Source: Alphaproteobacteria bacterium
GTDB lineage: Bacteria > Pseudomonadota > Alphaproteobacteria > Ferrovibrionales > Ferrovibrionaceae
DNA length: 64,000 nt
Assembly: GCA_017307375.1 (NCBI GenBank)
Contig: JAFKFH010000004.1
Location: 124,001 to 188,000 of the forward strand
Direction of reading: 5' to 3'
The notes beneath the pieces are model-generated. The model did not search any database. It was not told the origin of the DNA and was given only the letters and a program-made list of their open reading frames with translations. Every line of letters begins with the position of its first letter. Positions within the stretch are counted from its first letter, which is position 1. Shown here piece after piece: positions 12,056-20,416 of this stretch. Both the position numbers and the translations under genes were made by a program.

Positions 12056-12865
12056 ATGCTGCTGGCCATCGACTGCGGCAATACCAACATCAAGTTCGTG
12101 CTGTTCGAGGGCGATACCCTGATCGCCGAATGGCGCACCACGACCGACAAGCGGCGCACTGCCGACGAATATGCGGTCTGGCTGACCCAGTTGATGTCGC
12201 TGAAGGGGATCCAGGGCAGCCTGGTAACCGATTGCATCATCGCGACGGTGGTGCCCGACGTGCTGTTCAACCTGCGCCGGCTGGTCCAGGTCTACTTCGA
12301 GATCGAGCCGCTGGTGGTCGGCGAGGCCGACTGCAATCTCGGCATCACGGTCAAGTACAACAAGCCGACCGATGTCGGCGCCGACCGGCTGGCCGATGCG
12401 ATCGGCGCCTATTCGATCTGGGGCGGGCCGTTGATCGTGATCGATTTCGGCACGGCCACGACCTTCAACGTCGTCGACCGCAACGGCGACTATCTCGGCG
12501 GCATCATCGCCCCGGGCGTCAATCTGAACCTCGAGGCCTTGCATGCCGCGGCCGCCAAGCTGCCGCGGGTGACGGTTTCCAAGACCGATACCGTGATCGG
12601 CACCGACACGCCGACCGCGATGCGTGCCGGGGTCTACTGGGGCTATCTCAGCCTCGTCGAAGGCCTGACCCTGAAGCTCAAGCAGGAATACGGTTCGGAG
12701 ATGACGGTTGCCGCGACCGGCGGCCTGGCCCCGTTGTTCGCCGAGGGGACCAAGGCGATCGACCATGTCGATCCGCATCTGACCCGCCGCGGCCTGCTGG
12801 AGATCTGGCGGCGCAACCGCGGGCCGAAGGCGCCTCTTCCCCACGCCCTCGATACCAGGGGATAG
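12056..12865 (+). CDS. coaX: Type III pantothenate kinase (CoaX)
   Basis: Phosphorylates pantothenate, the first step of coenzyme A synthesis, using an ASKHA-fold kinase (269 aa). Seen: the N-terminal phosphate loop LLAIDCGNTNIKFVLF, GADRLADAIGAY near residue 106, VIDFGTATTFNVVD near residue 128 and the GGIIAPGV loop. It starts 3 bp after birA, so the pair is co-transcribed. Confidence 0.95.
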   Translation: MLLAIDCGNTNIKFVLFEGDTLIAEWRTTTDKRRTADEYAVWLTQLMSLKGIQGSLVTDCIIATVVPDVLFNLRRLVQVYFEIEPLVVGEADCNLGITVKYNKPTDVGADRLADAIGAYSIWGGPLIVIDFGTATTFNVVDRNGDYLGGIIAPGVNLNLEALHAAAAKLPRVTVSKTDTVIGTDTPTAMRAGVYWGYLSLVEGLTLKLKQEYGSEMTVAATGGLAPLFAEGTKAIDHVDPHLTRRGLLEIWRRNRGPKAPLPHALDTRG

Positions 12866-12871
12866 AGGAGG

Positions 12872-13423
12872 GTGGGGCCGGGCGAGGTCCGCATTTCCTG
12901 CCTGCCGCGGGTCGCCGCGGTGGCGCTGGAGTGGGGACCGAGCCATGTGCTCTCGCTGATCGATCCGGATCTCCCGGCATCCGCGCGGCCGCGGTTCGCG
13001 GCACCGATCGCCCATGACGTCTTTACCTTCTTCGACCAGGAAAATCCGGACGGGCGGCCGGCTTTCCTGGCGCTTTGCGAAACCGTGGTCGACCGCCTCC
13101 AGGCGGTCTGCGCCGCCGAAGGCCCGGCGCGCCTGCTGGTCCATTGCCACGCCGGGGCCAGCCGTTCGACCGCGGCGGGTTATATCGCGCTGAGCCTGCT
13201 GGCCGGGCCGGGCAGGGAGGTGGCCGCCTTCGACCGGTTGCTGGCGATGACCGTCAAGCCCTGGCCCAATCGACTGCTGGTCGAAGTCGCCGACCGCCGT
13301 CTGGGCCGCGACGGCGCGCTGCTGGCGCCGCTCGATGCCTATCGTGGGCGTTATCCGCGCCGCATCGACGCTTATCACCGCCTGAACCCGCGGCGCGGGC
13401 TGATTTCGACCGTGAGGCGATGA
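12872..13423 (+). CDS. Protein tyrosine phosphatase-like protein
   Basis: A 183-aa cytoplasmic protein with a Cys-based phosphatase P-loop, HCHAGASRST near residue 92, matching C-X5-R. The fold looks like the small tyrosine or dual-specificity phosphatases; the substrate is unknown. The GTG start at 12872 lies 6 bp after coaX, and the next gene starts 1 bp after its stop, so it belongs to the coaX operon. It and the following cupin gene separate coaX from ribonuclease J, which are usually adjacent in related genomes. Function beyond phosphatase-like is inference. Confidence 0.7.
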   Translation: MGPGEVRISCLPRVAAVALEWGPSHVLSLIDPDLPASARPRFAAPIAHDVFTFFDQENPDGRPAFLALCETVVDRLQAVCAAEGPARLLVHCHAGASRSTAAGYIALSLLAGPGREVAAFDRLLAMTVKPWPNRLLVEVADRRLGRDGALLAPLDAYRGRYPRRIDAYHRLNPRRGLISTVRR

Positions 13424-13424
13424 G

Positions 13425-13829
13425 ATGACCGACTGGCAGGACAAGGTACGGGTGGTGAAGGCGCCGACGCTTGCCGGTGCGCTCGGCGGGCCGGACGGTC
13501 CGGGCCGCAATACCGTCTTCGACTTCGCCGGCACCGGTGGTGTCAAGACCTGGATCGGCCGGGTGGTGCTGGCGCCCGGCAGCGGCAATACCCGCCATCA
13601 TCACGGCCGTCATGAAGTCGCCCTGTACGTGGTGCGTGGCCATGGCGAGGTGCGCTGGGGCAATGCCCTGGAATTCGGTGCCGATATCGGCACTGGCGAC
13701 TTCGTCTACTTCGCGCCGTTCGTGCCTCATCAGGAACTCAACCGCGATCCCGGTGCACCCCTCGAATTTGTTGTCATCCGCTCGGACAACGAAGGCATCG
13801 TCGTCACCCTGGGCGATCCATCGGCTTGA
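13425..13829 (+). CDS. Cupin domain protein
   Basis: A 134-aa single-domain beta-barrel. Cupin motif 1 is clear (RHHHGRHEVALYVVRG near residues 58-74, with the metal-binding His cluster and Glu), and motif 2 is represented by FVYFAPFVPHQELNR near residue 95. It probably binds a divalent metal; the substrate cannot be read from sequence. It lies 1 bp after the phosphatase-like gene and looks co-transcribed with it. Confidence 0.75.
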   Translation: MTDWQDKVRVVKAPTLAGALGGPDGPGRNTVFDFAGTGGVKTWIGRVVLAPGSGNTRHHHGRHEVALYVVRGHGEVRWGNALEFGADIGTGDFVYFAPFVPHQELNRDPGAPLEFVVIRSDNEGIVVTLGDPSA

Positions 13830-13863
13830 TCGCGGTATCATGGTAGCTCGATGGGCGCCAAGC

Positions 13864-13892
13864 TTGGATTCGGGCGCCGGGGATGACATATA
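13864..13892 (+). promoter_or_regulatory. Possible sigma-70-type promoter before ribonuclease J
   Basis: TTGGAT at 13864-13869 and CATATA at 13887-13892 are separated by 17 bp. This would start transcription about 10 bases before the non-ATG start of the ribonuclease J gene. The match to consensus is moderate. It would allow rnj to be expressed separately from the upstream coaX operon. Confidence 0.3.
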
Positions 13893-13911
13893 GAGTGCAT
13901 GAATCCCCTCC

Positions 13912-15645
13912 TTGACTGCCAATGAGCCGACCGAAGTGACCTATCCCCGCGACCAGCTTCTCTTCCTCGCCCTGGGCGGGGCGGGCGAGATCGGCATGAA
14001 CCTCTCGCTCTACGGTTACGGCGGCAAGTGGCTGATGGTCGATCTCGGCGTCACCTTTGCCGACGAGACCATGCCCGGCATCGACCTGCTGGTCCCCGAC
14101 CCGGCCTTCATCGCCGAACGCGCCGACGACCTGGTCGGGTTGATCGTCACCCATGCGCATGAGGACCACCTGGGGGCCGTGCCCTGGCTGTGGCAGGAAC
14201 TGCAATGTCCGGTCTGGGCCACGCCGTTCGCCGCCCATGTGCTGCGTCGCAAGCTCGAGGAAACCGGCCTCGAGAAGAAGGTGCCGATCCATATCTACAA
14301 TCCGGGCGACGTGATCGACCTGGCGCCGTTCAAGGTGACGCCGATCGGCATCACCCATTCGATCCCGGAAAGCCAGGCGCTGGCGATCGAGACGCCGGCC
14401 GGCCTGGTCGTTCATTCCGGCGACTGGAAACTCGATCCCCAGCCGCTGGTCGGTCCGGCATCGGATGCCGCGCAGCTGCAGGCGTTCGGCGATCGCGGCG
14501 TCATGGCGCTGGTCTGCGATTCGACCAACGTCTTCAAGGAAGGCGAAAGCGGATCCGAGGGCGCGGTCCGCGAGAGCCTCACCGGCCTGCTGGCCGGCCG
14601 CACCGGGCGCGTCGCGGTGACGACCTTCGCCTCCAATGTCGCCCGCCTGGAAACCATCGCGCAGGCCGCCGCGGCGCATGACCGCCGCGTCGCCCTCGTC
14701 GGGCGCTCGCTGTGGCGGATCACCGGCGCGGCGCGCGCCTCCGGGTATCTGAAGGACCTGCCCGATTTCCTGACCGACAAGGATGCGGGCTACCTGCCCG
14801 ACGACAAGGTCCTGTTGCTGTGCACCGGCTGCCAGGGCGAGCCGCGCGGCGCGATGACCCGGATCGCCGAGGGCAATCATCCGCATATCACGCTGGGCCC
14901 GAAGGACACCGCGATCTTCTCGTCGAAGATCATTCCCGGCAACGAGCGTCAGCTGGGCCGGCTGCATAACCTGCTGGCCATCGCCGGCGTCGAGGTGATC
15001 ACCGAGAAGGATGCCTTCGTCCACGTCTCGGGCCATCCGGCGCGTGACGAGCTGGCGCGGATGTATGGCTGGGTGCGGCCGAAGCTGGCGGTGCCGGTCC
15101 ATGGCGAGCCGCGCCATCTGATCGAGCATGCCAAGCTCGCGAAAAGCCTCGGGGTGCCCGAGACCGCGACGCTGCGCAACGGCCAGATGCTGCAGCTCGG
15201 TCCCGGCCCGGTGCGCATCGTCGACGAAGTGCCGTCGGGCCGGCTGGCCGTCGATGGCCAGACGCTGATCCGGCCGCAAGGCGCCGTGCTGACCGGCCGG
15301 CGGCGGCTGATGCACAACGGCGTCGCCTTCGTCACCCTGATCGTCGATCCGGCCGGCCGGCTGATCGCCGATCCGCAGCTGGCATTGCACGGCCTTGGCG
15401 ACGACGACGGCGACGAAGTCTTCAATACCGTGCTCGATGCCATCGAGAATGCGGTCGACGGCCTCAAGGCCCGCGAGGCGCGCGACGACGACGCGATCGT
15501 CGAGGCGGCGCGCATCGCCATCCGCCGCCTGGCCAAGTCGATGTTCGGCCGCCGCCCGGTGGTCGAATGCCATGTCGTCCGGCTGACCGACACCGAGGTC
15601 GCCACCACCCCTTCCAGCCATCGTAGCCAGGAGATCGCCCGATGA
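13912..15645 (+). CDS. rnj: Ribonuclease J
   Basis: Metallo-beta-lactamase/beta-CASP ribonuclease acting in 5' processing of RNA and mRNA decay (577 aa). Seen: LALGGAGEIGMNLSLYGYGG at the N-terminus, the zinc motif THAHEDHLGAVPW near residue 80, HSGDWKLDP, and the beta-CASP SGHPARDEL/VPVHGEPRHL region near residues 375-400. The start is uncertain: TTG at 13912 or GTG at 13936, neither with a good Shine-Dalgarno site. The 3' end overlaps mce by 4 bp (ATGA). Confidence 0.92.
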   Translation: MTANEPTEVTYPRDQLLFLALGGAGEIGMNLSLYGYGGKWLMVDLGVTFADETMPGIDLLVPDPAFIAERADDLVGLIVTHAHEDHLGAVPWLWQELQCPVWATPFAAHVLRRKLEETGLEKKVPIHIYNPGDVIDLAPFKVTPIGITHSIPESQALAIETPAGLVVHSGDWKLDPQPLVGPASDAAQLQAFGDRGVMALVCDSTNVFKEGESGSEGAVRESLTGLLAGRTGRVAVTTFASNVARLETIAQAAAAHDRRVALVGRSLWRITGAARASGYLKDLPDFLTDKDAGYLPDDKVLLLCTGCQGEPRGAMTRIAEGNHPHITLGPKDTAIFSSKIIPGNERQLGRLHNLLAIAGVEVITEKDAFVHVSGHPARDELARMYGWVRPKLAVPVHGEPRHLIEHAKLAKSLGVPETATLRNGQMLQLGPGPVRIVDEVPSGRLAVDGQTLIRPQGAVLTGRRRLMHNGVAFVTLIVDPAGRLIADPQLALHGLGDDDGDEVFNTVLDAIENAVDGLKAREARDDDAIVEAARIAIRRLAKSMFGRRPVVECHVVRLTDTEVATTPSSHRSQEIAR

Positions 15646-16046
15646 TCGGCCGCCTGAACCATGTCGCCATTGCCGTTCCCGATCTGGCCGCTGCCGCCGC
15701 GACCTATCGCGATACGCTCGGCGCCAAGGTTTCGGCCCCGCAGGACGAGCCCGATCACGGTGTCACCGTGGTCTTCGTCGAACTCGACAACACCAAGATC
15801 GAGCTGCTGCATCCGCTGGGGGCCGATTCGACGATCAGGAACTTCCTCGACCGCAATCCCGCCGGCGGCATCCATCACGTCTGCTACGAAGTCGCCGATA
15901 TCTACGCCGCCCGCGACAAGCTGAAGGAACAGGGGATGCGGGTGCTGGGGTCGGGCGAGCCCAAGATCGGCGCGCACAAGAAGCCGGTGCTGTTCCTGCA
16001 CCCGAAGGATTTCCTCGGCACGCTGGTTGAACTCGAGCAGGTCTGA
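15642..16046 (+). CDS. mce: Methylmalonyl-CoA epimerase
   Basis: Interconverts (2S)- and (2R)-methylmalonyl-CoA in propionate breakdown. It is a 134-aa vicinal-oxygen-chelate protein with two beta-alpha-beta-beta-beta repeats. Seen: RLNHVAIAVPDL at the start (metal His), VVFVELDNTKIELLHPLG near residue 44, GGIHHVCYEVADI (second metal His) and LGTLVELEQV at the end (metal Glu). The start overlaps the rnj stop. Confidence 0.93.
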   Translation: MIGRLNHVAIAVPDLAAAAATYRDTLGAKVSAPQDEPDHGVTVVFVELDNTKIELLHPLGADSTIRNFLDRNPAGGIHHVCYEVADIYAARDKLKEQGMRVLGSGEPKIGAHKKPVLFLHPKDFLGTLVELEQV

Positions 16047-16054
16047 TCGCCGCC

Positions 16055-16321
16055 GTGAACTGGTATAACGGCCTGATCGCCTACATCCTGATCTGGTTCG
16101 CCCTGCTGTTCATGGTGCTGCCGATCGGCGTGCGGACGTCGGCCGAGCTGGGCGAAGCCCTGGAGCCGGGGCAGGCGACCTCGGCTCCGGCACGGCCACG
16201 CATCCTGTTCAAGCTGGCGCTGACCTCGGGTCTGGCCCTGGTCGGATGGGGCATCTACTACTGGATCTACCAGACCGACGCGCTCGGTCTGGGCGCTTGG
16301 CTCTATTCCGACGCGCTCTGA
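16055..16321 (+). CDS. DUF1467 family membrane protein
   Basis: A small 88-aa inner-membrane protein with two hydrophobic helices (about residues 7-27 and 52-74) and the WFALLFMVLPIGVRTS segment typical of DUF1467. The role is unknown. It starts with GTG 9 bp after mce. Proximity to mce and proS is the usual alphaproteobacterial order, although here proS is displaced by about 2.7 kb. Confidence 0.85.
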   Translation: MNWYNGLIAYILIWFALLFMVLPIGVRTSAELGEALEPGQATSAPARPRILFKLALTSGLALVGWGIYYWIYQTDALGLGAWLYSDAL

Positions 16322-16416
16322 CCGGGCCGCGGTCCGGTCCATTCCCGGGAAATCAGCCGATCCGGCGCCGGCGGGCGATGCCGCGAGCGGATTGTTGCAT
16401 CGCAGCAACATCCCCC

Positions 16417-16451
16417 AAAAGAAAAAAGCAAGGCCCGTTTCCGGGCCTTGC
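16417..16451 (-). terminator. Strong intrinsic terminator for minus-strand transcription
   Basis: A perfect 10-bp stem (GCAAGGCCCG/CGGGCCTTGC, 16428-16451) closes a 4-base loop that reads GAAA on the minus strand. It is followed on that strand by six T, C, then four T. The orientation fits a transcript coming from the small minus-strand gene at 16485-16679, or from the phosphatase gene beyond it. It lacks a U-tract on the plus strand. Confidence 0.8.
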
Positions 16452-16484
16452 CATCCGCGATGTGCGGAGCATTATTGCCTCTAC

Positions 16485-16679
16485 CTACTGGCGGTCAAAA
16501 AAAGTTTCGCCCAACTCACCGCCTAGTAAGAACTGCTCACCACGTAAAACAGCGTTCAGACGGCTGTTTTTGCGCGTGACCGGCTTAGTTGCCTCCCCAG
16601 ACTCGGGCTGCATGGTTGGAGTGGTCCATCCATGCTCCTTGTGCACGCAGAAATTAGCCGAATTTGTGACAGCCGTCAC
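16485..16679 (-). CDS. Small hypothetical protein
   Basis: A 64-aa reading frame that I do not recognise, starting with GTG. A purine-rich AGGAAAAAAAAGGGA stretch lies just before it. Composition is polar with no signal peptide or membrane segment; the C-terminal half (KNSRLNAVLRGEQFLLGGEL) looks protein-like. Base composition is clearly lower in GC than the neighbours. Support comes mainly from position: it lies between the phosphatase gene and a strong terminator on the same strand. It could instead be a non-coding RNA or leader region. Confidence 0.35.
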   Translation of the reverse strand: MTAVTNSANFCVHKEHGWTTPTMQPESGEATKPVTRKNSRLNAVLRGEQFLLGGELGETFFDRQ

Positions 16680-16755
16680 TCCCTTTTTTTTCCTGTGAAA
16701 TCCGTGACTTAGGCTCGATTGCCGGATTCGCGTGCAATCTGTGCTGCGATTCCGG

Positions 16756-17322
16756 TCAGTTGAAACGACCGGTGGAATACCGCCGCGGCCGGCGCGGCGC
16801 TTCGCTCGAGCCTAGCAGCATCGACAGACCCGCGAGAATCAGCGCGATGCAGACGCCACCGAGGATGTCGAGCGGCCAGTGGACGCCGAGATAGACCCGC
16901 GACCAGCTCACCGCGACTGCCCAAAACAGCAGCAGGATCCCCAGGATGCGGATCCCCGGGCGGAACAGGAGGCCGAGTGCCAGGGTGAAGGTGACCGCGG
17001 CATGATGGCTGGGAAACGACGGGTCGGGGCTGTGCGGCGCAAGTTGCGTCCCGACGCCGTCGACGAACGGACGGGCCTGCGGCCACAATTCGTTCAGCAG
17101 GACGACCATGCCGACCGCCACCAGCAGGGCGGCCAACAGCCACAGGGCCGGCGCGATCCGGCGCTGCGTCACGGCCAGCAGGATCAGCGAGACGGCGCAG
17201 ACCGGCGCGATGATGCTCCAGGAGGACAGCCAGGTCGCGATCTCGACCAGCGGTGGGCCGGCAAAAGGCTTCGCGTTGATCAGCAGGAAGATCTGCTGGT
17301 TCAGTCCGATCGTCGATTCCAC
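16756..17322 (-). CDS. PAP2-family undecaprenyl-diphosphatase (BcrC type)
   Basis: Predicted to recycle undecaprenyl pyrophosphate for cell-wall synthesis at the inner membrane (188 aa, about five helices). Motifs in order: NELWPQARPF, PDPSFPSHHAAV (phosphatase motif 2) and WSRVYLGVHWPLDILGG (motif 3). The Asn in place of the usual Lys of motif 1 is shared with BcrC proteins as I recall them. I chose the GTG at 17322, preceded by GGGGGGAA; a longer frame to 17442 would overlap the divergent gene at 17436. A general lipid phosphatase is the alternative. Confidence 0.8.
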   Translation of the reverse strand: MESTIGLNQQIFLLINAKPFAGPPLVEIATWLSSWSIIAPVCAVSLILLAVTQRRIAPALWLLAALLVAVGMVVLLNELWPQARPFVDGVGTQLAPHSPDPSFPSHHAAVTFTLALGLLFRPGIRILGILLLFWAVAVSWSRVYLGVHWPLDILGGVCIALILAGLSMLLGSSEAPRRPRRYSTGRFN

Positions 17323-17435
17323 GCGCTGGGTTCCCCCCGAATTCCGCCGCCGGCCCGGCGCCTGAGCATGCGCGAGTCGGCTTAACGAAGCCTCTACCGG
17401 AATGCTAGCCTCTGGCAACGCCCGTTGGAGGACCC

Positions 17436-18587
17436 ATGGCAATCCATTTCACCGCAGACGAACTGGCCGGTCGCCGCACCCGTGCCATTGCCGCGATGCA
17501 GGACAAGGGCTTCGACGCCCTGCTGCTCTTCAAGCAGGAGAGCATGTACTACCTGACCGGTTACGATACGTTCGGCTACGTCTACTTCCAGTGCCTGGTG
17601 CTGACCGCCGACGGTCGCCGGGCGTTGCTCACGCGCTCGGCCGATCTGCGCCAGGCGCGGCATACCTCCGACATCACCGACATACGCATCTGGGTCGATC
17701 GCGACGGCGCAAATCCGGCCGCCGAGCTGAAGGCGATGCTGGCCGAATTCGGGCTGGCGGGGCGGCGGATCGGTGCCGAGTTCGGCGCCTATGGCCTCAA
17801 CCATGCGCTGGGCAAGCGCCTGGAAGCGACGCTCGATGGCTTCTGCGCGCTGGAGGACGTCACCGGCCTGATTGACCGCCAGCGGCTGGTCAAGAGCCCG
17901 GCCGAGATGGCCTATGTCCGCCGCGCCGCCGACCTCGCCGACCTGGCCCTCGATGCGGCGCACCGGACCATCGCGCCCGGCGCCTTCGAAGGCGATATCC
18001 TGGCGGCGATGCACGGCGCCATCTACAGTGGCGGCGGCGACGACCCGGCCAACGAATTCATCATCGGGTCGGGCCGCGACGCCTTGCTGTGCCGCTACTT
18101 CTCGGGCCGCCGGCACCTCGACCCCCAAGACCAGATCACCCTGGAATTCGCCGGCGTCTATCGCCACTACCATGCCTGTCTGATGCGCACGATCCCGGTC
18201 GGCGGTGCCAGCGACCAGCAGCGCCGCATGCACGGCGTGGCGCTGGAGGCGATGGCGGCCTGCCTCGCCGCGCTGCGCCCGGGCGAGCCGATCGGGCGGG
18301 TGTTCGACGCCTATGCCGGCGTATGCGACCGGGCCGGCATGCAGGCCCATCGCCTCAACGCCTGCGGCTATTCGCTCGGCACCACCTACGCCCCGAACTG
18401 GATGGACTGGCCGATGTTCTATGCCGGCAACCCGGTCATCGCCGAGCCGGACATGGTGTTCTTCCTGCACATGATCCTGATGGATTCGGACAACGGCATC
18501 GCCATGTGTCCGGGCCAGACGGTGCGTGTGGGCGAGAACGGCGCCGAACTCCTGTCCGCCCGCAGTCTGGACCTGGTGACGCGGTGA
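17436..18587 (+). CDS. M24 (Xaa-Pro aminopeptidase-like) family protein
   Basis: A pita-bread-fold protein of 383 aa with the creatinase-type N-terminal domain (KQESMYYLTGYDTFGYVYF) and an M24 catalytic domain. The canonical metal-binding DxG...D pair is not intact: the segment reads LEFAGVYRHYHACLMRT, with Glu in place of the first Asp. This is like ectoine-hydrolase-type and related non-peptidase members. Substrate is therefore uncertain. It is co-transcribed with the next gene through a 4-bp GTGA overlap. Confidence 0.8.
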   Translation: MAIHFTADELAGRRTRAIAAMQDKGFDALLLFKQESMYYLTGYDTFGYVYFQCLVLTADGRRALLTRSADLRQARHTSDITDIRIWVDRDGANPAAELKAMLAEFGLAGRRIGAEFGAYGLNHALGKRLEATLDGFCALEDVTGLIDRQRLVKSPAEMAYVRRAADLADLALDAAHRTIAPGAFEGDILAAMHGAIYSGGGDDPANEFIIGSGRDALLCRYFSGRRHLDPQDQITLEFAGVYRHYHACLMRTIPVGGASDQQRRMHGVALEAMAACLAALRPGEPIGRVFDAYAGVCDRAGMQAHRLNACGYSLGTTYAPNWMDWPMFYAGNPVIAEPDMVFFLHMILMDSDNGIAMCPGQTVRVGENGAELLSARSLDLVTR

Positions 18588-19024
18588 AATCGGCGCCGGC
18601 CGTGGTGGTGATGTTGGCGCTGGCCGGTCACGCGGCCGGTGCCGAACCGCCGCGGCCGCAGCCGCGCCCGTCGGGGCCGGTGTTCATGCTGAACCGCGGC
18701 GACTGCGAGCGCATCGGCACGGTGTACCGCCCGGCCCCCGACGTCGCCTACAAGCCCGGCGTCGACGTCCATGGCCGCCCGGTGGCGCCGGCCGACCTGC
18801 CCAACGGCTATGAAGGCGTGCTGCCCGACCAGATCGTGATTCCGCTGACCGTGCCGTTGCGCCGCTATGCGCCCCAGGTGCCGGCCGTCGCCGGGTCCGA
18901 GATCTATGCCGGCGCGGTCACCCTCGACCTCGCCTCGGGCAAGCTGTTCCTGAACGGCCGGCCGCTCGAACCCGACGACGGCCAGGCCCTCGCGGCGGCC
19001 TGCGCCACCTTGCGCCGCCGCTGA
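18584..19024 (+). CDS. Secreted hypothetical protein
   Basis: A 146-aa protein with a short signal peptide (VVVMLALAGHAAGA, cleavage probably after AGA near residue 19) followed by a proline-rich linker and a compact domain. I recognise no family. It is probably periplasmic. The GTG start overlaps the stop of the M24 gene by 4 bp, so the two are translated together and may act on related substrates, but this is inference. Confidence 0.65.
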   Translation: MKSAPAVVVMLALAGHAAGAEPPRPQPRPSGPVFMLNRGDCERIGTVYRPAPDVAYKPGVDVHGRPVAPADLPNGYEGVLPDQIVIPLTVPLRRYAPQVPAVAGSEIYAGAVTLDLASGKLFLNGRPLEPDDGQALAAACATLRRR

Positions 19025-19094
19025 CGCGGGGCGTGACCGGACCGGAAATAGCGGCTAGAACTAGCCCGATTCTGTGACCGGAGAGCCCGTCCCC

Positions 19095-20411
19095 ATGCGA
19101 ATGTCTGCTTTCTTCCTGCCCGTGCTCAAGGAGAACCCGAGCGAGGCCCAGATCGTCAGCCACCGGCTGATGCTGCGCGCCGGCATGATCCGCCAGGCGT
19201 CGGCGGGGATCTATTCGTGGCTGCCGCTGGGCTTCAAGGTCCTGAAGAAGATCGAGCAGATCGTCCGCGAGGAACAGGACGCCGCCGGCTGCCAGGAAGT
19301 GCTGATGCCGACGATCCAGTCGGCCGAGCTGTGGCGCCAGTCGGGCCGGTACGACGACTACGGCAAGGAGATGCTGCGCATCACCGACCGGCATGAGCGC
19401 GAGATGCTCTACGGCCCGACCAACGAGGAACAGATTACCGAGATCTTCCGGGAATCGGCCAAGAGTTACCGGGAACTGCCGAAGCTGCTCTACCATATCC
19501 AGTGGAAGTTCCGCGACGAGGTGCGCCCGCGCTTCGGCGTTATGCGCGGCCGCGAATTCCTCATGAAGGACGCCTATTCGTTCGACCTGGACGAGGCCGG
19601 CGCCCGCCGCGCCTACAACAAGATGTTCATCGCCTATCTGCGCACCTATGCGCGGCTGGGCCTGAAGGCGATCCCGATGCAGGCCGATACCGGCCCGATC
19701 GGCGGCGATCTCAGCCACGAATTCATCGTGCTGGCCGAGACCGGCGAGTCGGCCGTCTTCTGCGACAAGGCCCTGGTCGATCGCGATCCGCTGGCCGAGG
19801 CCATCGACATGGACAGCGACCTGCAGCCGATGGTCAATTCCTGGACCGCGCGCTACGCCGCGACCGAGGAGAAGCACGACGAAGCCCGCTTCAACGCCCT
19901 GCCGGCGGAACGCCAGGTCGCGGCCCGCGGCATCGAGGTCGGTCATATCTTCTATTTCGGCACCAAGTACTCGAAGCCGATGAACGCCGCCGTCGCCGGC
20001 CCCGATGGCCAGCCGGTGACGCTGCACATGGGCTCCTACGGCATCGGCGTCTCGCGCCTGGTCGGCGCGATCATCGAGGCGAGCCACGACGATGCCGGCA
20101 TCATCTGGCCGGACGCGGTGGCCCCGTTCAACGTCGCGCTGATCAACCTGAAGGCCGACGACGCGGCCTGCCGTGCCGCCTGCGACGATCTCTATGCCAA
20201 GCTGAAGGCCGCCGGCCTCGATGTCCTCTATGACGATACCGAGGAGCGCGCAGGCGCCAAGTTCGCCACCATGGACCTGATCGGCCTGCCCTGGCAATTG
20301 ACGGTCGGCCCCCGCGGCCTCAAGTCGGGCGTGGTCGAGCTGAAGCGGCGTGCGACCGGCGAGCGGCATGAGCTGTCGCCGGAAGCAGCCCTCGCCAAGC
20401 TGGTGGGCTGA
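19095..20411 (+). CDS. proS: Prolyl-tRNA synthetase
   Basis: Charges tRNA-Pro (438 aa). This is the short alphaproteobacterial/mitochondrial type without the bacterial editing insertion. Seen: class II motif 1 region [20 protein letters not shown], motif 2 [20 protein letters not shown] near residue 135, motif 3 [15 protein letters not shown] near residue 315, and the C-terminal anticodon-binding domain. The ATG at 19095 gives the familiar [13 protein letters not shown] start; an upstream GTG at 19074 is less likely. Confidence 0.95.
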   Translation: MRMSAFFLPVLKENPSEAQIVSHRLMLRAGMIRQASAGIYSWLPLGFKVLKKIEQIVREEQDAAGCQEVLMPTIQSAELWRQSGRYDDYGKEMLRITDRHEREMLYGPTNEEQITEIFRESAKSYRELPKLLYHIQWKFRDEVRPRFGVMRGREFLMKDAYSFDLDEAGARRAYNKMFIAYLRTYARLGLKAIPMQADTGPIGGDLSHEFIVLAETGESAVFCDKALVDRDPLAEAIDMDSDLQPMVNSWTARYAATEEKHDEARFNALPAERQVAARGIEVGHIFYFGTKYSKPMNAAVAGPDGQPVTLHMGSYGIGVSRLVGAIIEASHDDAGIIWPDAVAPFNVALINLKADDAACRAACDDLYAKLKAAGLDVLYDDTEERAGAKFATMDLIGLPWQLTVGPRGLKSGVVELKRRATGERHELSPEAALAKLVG

Positions 20412-20416
20412 CCGCC

